Of a stretch of 64,000 nucleotides of DNA, positions 56,054 to 64,000 are shown piece after piece (within the stretch, counting starts at the first letter, position 1; each line of letters opens with the position of its first letter). The notes below the pieces were generated by a model that saw only the letters and a program-made list of their open reading frames with translations, was not told where the DNA came from and searched no databases. Both the position numbers and the translations under genes were made by a program. The stretch covers positions 594,980-658,979 of the forward strand of contig NW_003314299.1 in NCBI RefSeq assembly GCF_000143415.4, written 5' to 3'. The stretch comes from Selaginella moellendorffii. Its lineage: Eukaryota > Streptophyta > Lycopodiopsida > Selaginellales > Selaginellaceae.

Positions 56054-59000
56054 ATGATGGCATCAAAAAAACGTTCTCACAACTTTGCGGCGGCACGAAC
56101 ACCAGCTCAAATCGAAAAAATCGTCCTCTCCACCGTCGGGAGCTATATCTTGGATCAGTTGCTGGACAGCGATCGACGAGCCGAGCACAAGAAGCTTTGC
56201 ACGGAAGCACTGGTGCAACACAGCGACAACGAAGGAGGCTATGTCGACTATGCCGAGCAAGCGGTGCTGGCGAACCTGGACTGGGGGATCGAGGCAGTGG
56301 AGGAAGCGATACGAACTCCACACGAGGAGACGAAGAGCGCGAGGCTGCAGCACGCCGAGAAGATGCTACAAGTTTGTGCGCTGCTCGACGTGAGAAGTGA
56401 GATAGCAGGGATTCCAGGGACGTATCTATCGGCTTGGGGATCGCTTATTCTCTCCTACGTGTGGAAGCTACGGAACGATGACCGGAAGGCTGCCGTTTGC
56501 GTGCTCGATATGTTCCTGGTGGATCCTCGGTCGGCTAGACTCAAGTTTGCCCCTCAGCTATGGGACCAGTTGTTCCAGCCTCATCTTACAAGCATCAAAG
56601 GGTGGTATTCTCTTCAACGACATCGTATCAAGATGGCCGAGTCCGACGACGTTTCTTACTCGTTCCAGTCGAGAGAGGAAGACGGAGAAGAGGATTTGCT
56701 GACTCTGGAACAAAAAGAGCAGCTGGAAGGGGTCGAGGGGCTTTACCAGGCTAGTCTGGACGATCACACACGGGAGTTTGCACAGTATTACAAGGACTGG
56801 CTAACTCTCACGGCCGATTCTCTGAAGAAGCGCGTTCCTCCACTTATGCCGATCGCGGAACCACCAATGACACCCGTTCACGAGCTCGCAATCTTCAATC
56901 GGAAGAATGTCGAGAACCAAAGGTAGTGAAGTACGTTGGCATTATAAGTTTCTAACATGTGTTTCTTTTGCAGCCTGAAAACTTATGAAAGTTGTACTTT
57001 AAGCAGTGATAATACACAACCAGAGGTTGAGAATGTTAAAAGCAACAAAGCAGACGGTAGCGATGAAGTTTTCAATCACATATCTATGGAAACTAAGAGC
57101 TCTCCTTCGACGAGGTACTACGAATATGAAGTTATTGATTGTGGCCCCCTTACTCGATTGCATTGCAGCTTATTTGCAAGTACGCCTCCCAAAGATTTTG
57201 TCTGTCCAATCACGAACCAGATATTTGACGACCCTGTCACTTTGGAAACTGGCCAAACTTACGAGAGAAAGGCCATCAAGGAGTGGCTAAGTCGGGGAAA
57301 TGTAACCTGTCCCATGAGCCGGCAACCTCTGATCAAGGTAGCACTTCCTAGAACAAACTATATTCTCAAAAGGTTGATATCGGACTGGAAAGCAGAGTCA
57401 ACTCAGTTTTCTATAAAGGATTCCCCTCAGACTACGAACAACGATTACTTTCCCACGTCTTCAGGCAGTTTGACAGATGCAGGACTGACGGGGTTAGAGA
57501 AACTAAAGATGTCTTTGGAGACTCTTAGCAGACTGGATAATCTTACTGATTGCGAAGCAGCGGTGCGGACAATCTGTCGGGTCTGGGAGGAAGTCCACGG
57601 AGACGAAGACGTCACTGTCCTGCTCACGGAACCGAGAGTTATCGACGGTCTCATGGAAACTATATGCAAGTCGAGTTCGGTGGAGGTTCAAAAGGAAGCA
57701 GTACACATTCTAATTGAACTAGTTCACAGGGATGAGCACACAAGGCAGACCATCTTGACTATAGACCCAGGCCTCCAACGCATGCAAAAGTTCTTGAAAG
57801 AAGGTTTAGTCAACTTGAAAGTGTTGCTGCTTCAGCTGAGGCCTTTTCTTCCCGACATTGCGATGGCCGATTTTCTACCGCACTTGGTAGCTGTCATCAA
57901 GCAAAGCAGGGAGTCGACAATTAGCGATGTTTTCTTCCAGAGCAGCATCAAACCGAAGGCCGCTGCAGTCACAATGCTTGAGCATGTACTCTCGAGCATG
58001 GAACTGGAAAGGAACTCTGTAAACATCAAGACGCTCGTCTCTTTGACAGCGGTTCCAGCTCTCATCGAAAGCCTGAACACGAAGGATAAAAAGGAAAGAG
58101 TAGCTGCGGTGTCGATATTACTCAGGTGTGTGCGAGCCAACGAGGACGCTAGAACTTTCGTCTCTCAAGCCGATCACTTAACTTTGGTGCTGAAAGTTCT
58201 CCACAGTGCCGATAAAGCGGCAAGGGCAAGAACTATTGCGCTCCTTATGGAACTTGTTCGATCATACAAGTAAGCTTTTCGCTCAATCAATATACATTAA
58301 CACAAAACCATGACAGGAAAACATCTCGTCTACAAATTCTCGGGCTTATAAAAACTGAAGGTTGTGTGAGCAGCATGCACGCACTTCTGATGCACCTCCA
58401 AGTTGCACCACTGGAGCAGCAAATACTTACAGCAGGCCTTCTAATGCAGCTAGATTTACTGGTAAAAGAATGCAAGTTTGAGCGTTTTTGGTTTCTAACG
58501 TGTTTTAATAACGCAGGGAGAGCCTCGGAAAGATAGCGTGTACACGGAAGAAGCAATGGACACACTACTTAAGGCAATAAAGAACAAAGATCGGCTATCT
58601 TTGCAAGTGGAAGCAGCTCGTACTATCATATGCATAGTCGGGAGATTTTCTTCTTCGGGTAAACCAGTGCTGAGATCCTGGCTTATAAAAGCGTCGAAAA
58701 CAAAGCCAACTAAAAATTATCAGCAGGTAACGTTTGTAATTCCCGACTGAGTGGCCGATTACCGACTTACAGGATGACTGGGACAAGAAAGTTGCGAGAG
58801 CTCTGCTGGACTATGAGAATGGAACTTTGCTGGAAGTGCTAGCTGAGAATGTACTTGACGAGGCATTGGAGCTTGCGACACCCTGCATAACAATCGCGAC
58901 GTGGTTACTCTACATGGCACGTGAACTACCTGAAACGGGACTCTGGATTCAAGCTCGCAAACTCTTACTGCCCCGATACATAACTTTGCTACAATCTGAC

Positions 59001-60518
59001 GCTCATCGAGTCCTCGCAGCTCTTGCTTTGTATAGTTTTCTAACGGACAAAGGTTTGATGCGCAGTTCAATTATCATCCTGCGATCCTTCCTAACTCGTT
59101 TCTTTTAACAGCCAGTACGCAAGAGCTTGTGAAGTCCGCTGCTGCCGTATGCAAGCCGCTCAAATCAATGAAAAATGAGAGCTGGATCTCGTCAAAGCTG
59201 TACCAAACATTCATAACCAGCCCAAATGTGAAAGTGAGTCGTTCTCCTGTTCTCCTTTTGGAGTTAACACTCGAAGTTGCAGGCAGAAGAATGGAAACAC
59301 GACGAGGTTATGCAAGCAGATACAAGTGGCAATGGTGAGGTGCGTGCACTCGCATGTGCAAAAGGATTTCTCTACAGTGGACACTCTGACGGAACAATCA
59401 AGGTGGTCGAAACATGCGGTCCACACTGACACTGTCTTATGCCACTTTATCAGAGCTGGAAAGTTGCGGAAGAAAATCTGCTGTTGCTGAGAGAAGCCAC
59501 AGAGCATACAAAATGCGTCACGAGCCTGGCGATTTTACCATCAAAGCACAGGCTTTACAGCGGTTCTCTGGACAAAACTATCCGGGTATGCAAAACAGTA
59601 AGCGCGGGTTATGCCATGACTAACAGTCGCTACAAACAGGTTTGGTCCATTGAAGACGATACCTTACACTGCCTCCATGTCTTCGAGCTCAATGGTGGTG
59701 TTCTAAGCCTGGTTGTGACGGGTTCTCTCGCGTGCATTATATTACAAGGCATCCCAGGCATTCAGGTAGGGAAAGCATCGACTTACTCAGTCATCAACTT
59801 GTTAGTAACAGGTGCAATACGAAGAGAATGACGCAAGACATATTTCTTCGCACAAGAACATACAAAGTGTGGCCGCTTCCAAAGGCATGATTTACTGTGG
59901 ATGCACAGACAACAGCGTACATGTAAGCGAAATCTGTTCTTAAGAAACGTCACTAAGATGGGTTGGCAGGAAACCGATCCATCAGGAACTGCCATGATGT
60001 GCATCCAAGGCGGCGTGAGAACTTTGCTAGGAAAACGGCCAGTAAATGCATTGCAAGTTTTCAAAGGTCAGATCTATACAGCGGGATCATTCTGTGATGG
60101 AATGAATGTCAAGGTACGCGATTTGCTTGTGCTGTATCGATGCTGAATCAACGATGACAGGTGTGGAACCAAGCCGATAAGTCACTCGTAAGTGCACTGT
60201 CCATACAATCGGAAGTAAGATCGATGGCTATGAGCTCGGAGTTCCTCTATTTCGGCCTAAGCTCGGGAACGATCGAGGCAAGCAAAGCTGACTATAAGAA
60301 CTCGAATGCAAACCACCACTGTGTTCTGCGCAGGTGTGGCTTCGAGCACGGCTTGCCAAAGTAGGAAGTCTGGCAGTAGGGAGCAAATTAAACGCGCTGG
60401 CAGTGGACGGGGACGTGCTCTACAGCGGATCTGGAGACGGGAAGATCAAGGTAACCTCTTGAATCGATGCGAAGTGAAAAACGAGACACGATGCTTGCAG
60501 GTATGGACATGTTTGTGA
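56054..60518 (+). CDS. U-box/WD40 E3 ubiquitin ligase, LIN/CERBERUS type
   Basis: Fourteen exons: 56054..56922, 56974..58269, 58317..58461, 58517..58726, 58773..59052, 59112..59233, 59283..59402, 59454..59585, 59640..59765, 59812..59922, 59970..60113, 60161..60277, 60334..60450, 60501..60518, giving about 1268 residues with every phase intact. The N-terminal 290 residues (exon 1) match the LIN-specific domain. The U-box at about 361-430 (PPKDFVCPITNQIFDDPVTL, CPMSRQPL) recruits E2. An ARM-like helical middle follows. WD40 repeats occupy about 975-1268, with an exon break just before the VW of most blades (SGHSDGTIK, SGSLDKTIR, SGSGDGKIK). In legumes LIN/CERBERUS is needed for rhizobial infection and supports mycorrhiza. 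Intron 12 uses a GC donor (60278-60279). The last exon encodes only VWTCL. Confidence 0.9.
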
Positions 60519-61082
60519 TCAGGCTCTTTGAAGGCTTGTATCGTCTAGAACGAAAGAACTAGAGCGGAAAATGGTAGGAATATTTGGACAATGGTGGCTT
60601 GCTAGTCTCACCGTAGCTCACCATAGTCTTGTAAAGAATGGACATCATAGCCAAAGTTGAGGCCATTGTAAAAACTCGTCGATGTAGTGTGGTCTTGAAA
60701 ATCTTCATAGATTGATGTCTGTGATTCGATGTCTATAAAATTTCACCGGAAAGAACGAAGTAAAATTAGATTACTCTGGAATATAATTCACCAAGCACAC
60801 AAAAACAAAGTACAGAATGAACAACATCCTTCAGTGAAAGGTAAACATGGGAAGAAGACTCCGTGGCATTGCCCATGTAGCGCTAAAAATTTACCACCTA
60901 AGATAATAAGTTCAATAGGTATAAACATAACTTACCAGCAGTAGAATTAGAATTTGTGGTGGCTACTCTACTGCAATCAACCACTAACCACAGCAGGCTA
61001 GCAATTAGTAAAATATACAAGCTCCCCATGATTTAGATTATATTTTGCAATGTTTTGCAATAATTGCCTAGCTTTAAATTTA

Positions 61083-61210
61083 TCAACTATCAATCAATCA
61101 ATCAACATTGTTATTAACACCTGTATTTAACTATTAATCAATCAATCAACATTGTTATTAACACCTGTATTTAACTATTAATCAATCAATCAACATTGTC
61201 TCTATATTTA
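61083..61210 (+). repeat. 44-bp tandem repeat, about 2.7 copies
   Basis: CAACATTGTTATTAACACC followed by TGTATTTAACTATTAATCAA recurs at 61101, 61145 and (partial) 61189. Each unit contains an inner CAAT run. Confidence 0.85.
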
Positions 61211-62254
61211 ACTATCATCAATAATCTGTAAATACATGTATAAATACGCTAAAGATAATAGTGTATCCGTCAGATTAATTTATATAAAAAAGTCTTTACC
61301 CTAATTAAAAATATTTATTCCCATATCCTTATATTAGGCTTTGATTATTTTGTCTGTTCTTTAGATCTAAATCTACTCTTTTTGTCAAATTTAGCTTTCT
61401 TAGTTATTGTTTTAGTTTTCTTTTCAATTTTCACCATTGTCTGCTGCAAATGTCCATATTTCTCTTTTGTCATTGCTTTTGGATCTTCCAATCACGGGTA
61501 AGTTTTTCTTTGGCATGAAGCTTTTCTTCTGACTTTGGCTAGAGTTTTTTGTGTCGTGTAAACTTTGGAGTTGGAGAAGCTTTAGAGCATCAATCCTTTG
61601 TCGACGATGGGGGGACTGTTCTTCCATATGGACACAATAGCACGAAAATCATTATTAGATGAGGATAATAGAGTAGCATCTACAACCTTAAATAACACAT
61701 TTCTCAATCAACAGCCCTCCACAGTCAGCTCACCAGCAAAGATTTTCATACGTTGCCAGATGATTACCAACTTCGATGGGCATAGTGTTTTTCTTAGTGT
61801 CTTGCTTTATCTTGTTGATATAGTGTGATTATTACATTAATTAGAGAGCTATAGATGATGTAGTGTAAGGATCAAACCTTTGGGAAGACAATATTTACAA
61901 ACTTAAGTAAACTCTTGTTAAAAAGGATAACTATGAGGATAAGTTAGACATTTTGTAGTTTCAATTTACTATATAATCTTTTTTCTCTACCCTTTGTTCT
62001 TTCCTAGCTTTTTTCTTTAGTAGCTTTGAGTAGCTTCCTAACTTTGAGTAATTTCTTATTTCAAAGGTTAAATCATAATGTGAATATTTTTAGAAGTTTT
62101 TGTTTTACCATTACCATTGGAGAATTCTTCAATTCTCTTGAGAGTATAAGAGTTTTTCTCTTGAATATATTTTCTTTCTTTTTGTGTTTTTGCTTTAAAT
62201 GTTACTAAAAAAAATTTAAACCAAGTGCATATGATAGTGAAGTGAGGCTGAATA

Positions 62255-62300
62255 TATATGATACATATACATATACATATACATGATACATATACATGTT
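62255..62300. repeat. ATACAT microsatellite
   Basis: Imperfect six-base repeats of the type CATATA/ATACAT. Confidence 0.75.
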
Positions 62301-63727
62301 AAAGCAAGGATAAATGCAAAGAGTATAAATAGAATCAATGCTTTAAATTATTTTTTCCTTTTAAGGTGGGGATAAAGAGGATATGAAAAATTAATATAAA
62401 CAAACTTCAATGTATAATATTAGATAAGTTGTGAGTCTTGAGTTAACAATGATTTTGGAGTCTAAGACACTAAAATATATTCCTACAAGGTTAATGGGAT
62501 TATGAAAACAATAACAGGTAAACTTGATCTAAGCTTGAATAAAACTAAGTTATGTTTTGCTGCTTTGTTAAATAGGTCCACACATTGCCCAGGTTTGTTA
62601 ACATGGTATCAGATTAAGAAAATGTGCTCAAACTTAGTGGAATTAGTGATGCAATTTACAATTTTACATGTTCCTCCTTTATATAAGATCTGTAACATGA
62701 ACAAAAAGGTGGTATAATATTTAAAGCTATGAATTATGCTTACCAGTATCATATATTTGCATCAAGGTGTCAATAAACTCAAGATTAAGCCCACTTGAAG
62801 TCCCTTATTAGTTTTAGAATTATAGCTTTAATTTAAGTTTAAGGTTGGTTTATAGTTCATCTAAATTCTATTTAGCTAATGCTTCTGCCAGAACTTTAAT
62901 TTTTTATTATGTCATAATTACCAATTGCTTTAGGAGTTTTAAGTTCTTGTGGCAATCTAGCAGATGTTCTAAATGTTCTGCCAGACCATCTTCTGGAGAA
63001 GAGAATGGTGTAAAAGGTAGTGCTAATTAGCGTTTTACATAGTCACCCCTAATCACATTTTCTTTCACCAAAATTAAGTTAGTAAACATTACTTATATTT
63101 GATTCTTGGTTTCTTGTTTACTAGCGGATTCTCATGCTGGCACTTGTCTCGAGCTCCCTCTCCTTCTTTATCTAGTAGTCTCCTGCCCTAGGATTTGCTA
63201 CGCTACTTTAGCTTCCTTAATCCTCACGATATTAATTGGACCTCTGGTTTCCTTAGCTTCATCTCCCTTTGTCCTCTTGATGGGCTTCCCAACTTTTGTT
63301 TGATTGCAGTGGCCACTTGTCAATCTTTTCTATAGTCTAGGCTAAAAGGCAATTTATGAGGATTAATGAGATAGACTTCACAACTTAGCATAGCAAGAAG
63401 AAGCTGCATATACATCCAGTGAATGTGGTCCCGTGGCAACGAGAGTAAAAGAGAATTAGAAATTAGAGAGAGCACGAGATCAAACCGACCTGGAAACGAA
63501 AGAAGAATTAAACACTACGAACTTACCAAGCCTCGACGAAGGCTCAACCGTCAAGAGTTAACTGACACGTCACCATGTCGGCCGGCGCCAGCGTTACGCC
63601 CGTGAGCTCAATGGCAACCCCTGACTGGACCACGTCACGGTTTCGTGCTTCAAGGGTCGCCACGGTTGGCCCAGTGGAAACAAAATATGGCAAATAAAAA
63701 AAGAAAAAACTTTTTTTTGGCTTCTCT

Positions 63728-63740
63728 AGGGTTAGGGTTT
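63728..63740 (+). promoter_or_regulatory. Telo-box (AGGGTTAGGGTTT)
   Basis: Two telomere-type units 44 bp before the ATG at 63784. In plants such boxes sit near the transcription start of genes for translation and cell growth and can recruit Polycomb through telomere-repeat-binding factors. Confidence 0.6.
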
Positions 63741-63783
63741 TCGGGAGAAAAATCCTGAGGGACAACTGCTTCGGCGAGGCGCC

Positions 63784-64000
63784 ATGTCGCACACTCCGGG
63801 AGCGGTCATCAATGATCCCAGCGTGCCGCCAGATTTATGGACGGAGCAAATGCTCCGCGCTTGGAAGGTACATTGCGATCTCTCGCCGATAGATCCATTC
63901 AATCCAATCACTTCCTCGCAGCATGCCATCGATGCTGCCAAGCATTCCCCCAGGGACAAGAAATTCGTCAATCTGGATGATCTCCTGGAAGTCACGGGTA
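63784..64000 (+). CDS. Unrecognised gene, first exons only
   Basis: An open frame from ATG at 63784 continues beyond the window. Exon 1 gives MSHTPGAVINDPSVPPDLW and TEQMLRAWK. A 54-bp GT-AG intron (63868-63921) is likely, since its size is typical here, but the frame also reads through it. Exon 2 gives HAIDAAKHSPRDKKFVNL and DDLLEVTG. A donor-like GGGTA ends the window. I do not recognise the family. The strong Trp/Met content and a telo-box promoter suggest a real gene. Confidence 0.6.
   Translation, partial: MSHTPGAVINDPSVPPDLWTEQMLRAWKVHCDLSPIDPFNPITSSQHAIDAAKHSPRDKKFVNLDDLLEVTG

Larger units (their letters stand above)
60519..63783. other. AT-rich intergenic DNA
   Basis: No gene supported. 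At about 62603 ATGGTATCAGATTAAG resembles a retrotransposon primer-binding site, but no LTR could be matched to it. Chance frames are short. Confidence 0.45.

Noticed and set aside
62595-62625. ATGGTATCAGATTAAG as a retrotransposon primer site
   Set aside because: Only ten bases match and I found no LTR ending just before it or a second LTR in the window.
1-64000. CRISPR array, prokaryotic operon or defence island
   Set aside because: All coding regions are intron-containing or PPR plant genes. No regularly spaced direct repeats with unique spacers exist.

Overview
The window reads as nuclear DNA of a lycophyte, most likely Selaginella (species inferred, not tested). The grounds are: land-plant gene families throughout; very short introns, mostly 50-90 bp; large intronless PPR genes; a cilium-motility gene (CFAP298) expected only in plants with swimming sperm; and GC-richer gene islands set in AT-rich or retrotransposon-filled intergenic DNA.

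Layout. 0-5 kb: the 3' part of a double-length PPR gene, a convergent plastid-type rubredoxin gene, and an isolated AT-rich secreted bulb-lectin gene. 5.3-22 kb: a direct duplication of about 5.3 kb (5322-10632 and 16650-21966), each copy carrying a complete 11-exon trehalase gene on the minus strand. The copies are separated by about 6 kb of degraded retroelement-like DNA and one weak gene model. Copy 2 runs into the promoter of an ER-lumen DnaJ gene (ERDJ3B type), which carries an exact ERSE-II element. 23.7-24.4 kb: a glyoxalase/VOC protein and a tRNA-Ser(AGA).

24.66-34.79 kb: a nested LTR retrotransposon complex. One old element without recognisable gag-pol has a 5' LTR, a tRNA-Met-type primer site and a 3' LTR. 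Into it have inserted a same-strand solo LTR (TSD GCAAT), an opposite-strand solo LTR inside the 3' LTR (TSD CAATG), and a 298-bp palindromic LTR-PBS-inverted-LTR element (TSD ATAAG). The LTRs contain a 12-bp minisatellite that keeps several reading frames open without coding. 36.6-38.8 kb: three unrelated gene fragments (LRR receptor, RING-protein 3' end, plastid-type DnaJ) abut head to tail on the minus strand; the parent of the middle one is the intact RING gene at 40.4-42.0 kb.

42-60.5 kb is gene-dense: a SIRT5-class sirtuin, a bHLH30-like factor, two divergent PPR genes sharing a 124-bp spacer, a PIF-like bHLH factor, CFAP298, and a U-box/WD40 ligase of the LIN/CERBERUS type. The last 3.5 kb is AT-rich and ends in the first exons of an unrecognised gene behind a telo-box. 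Exon joins were worked out by hand from splice sites, reading phase and remembered family sequence, so they are predictions. Six of the roughly 70 inferred introns use GC donors.
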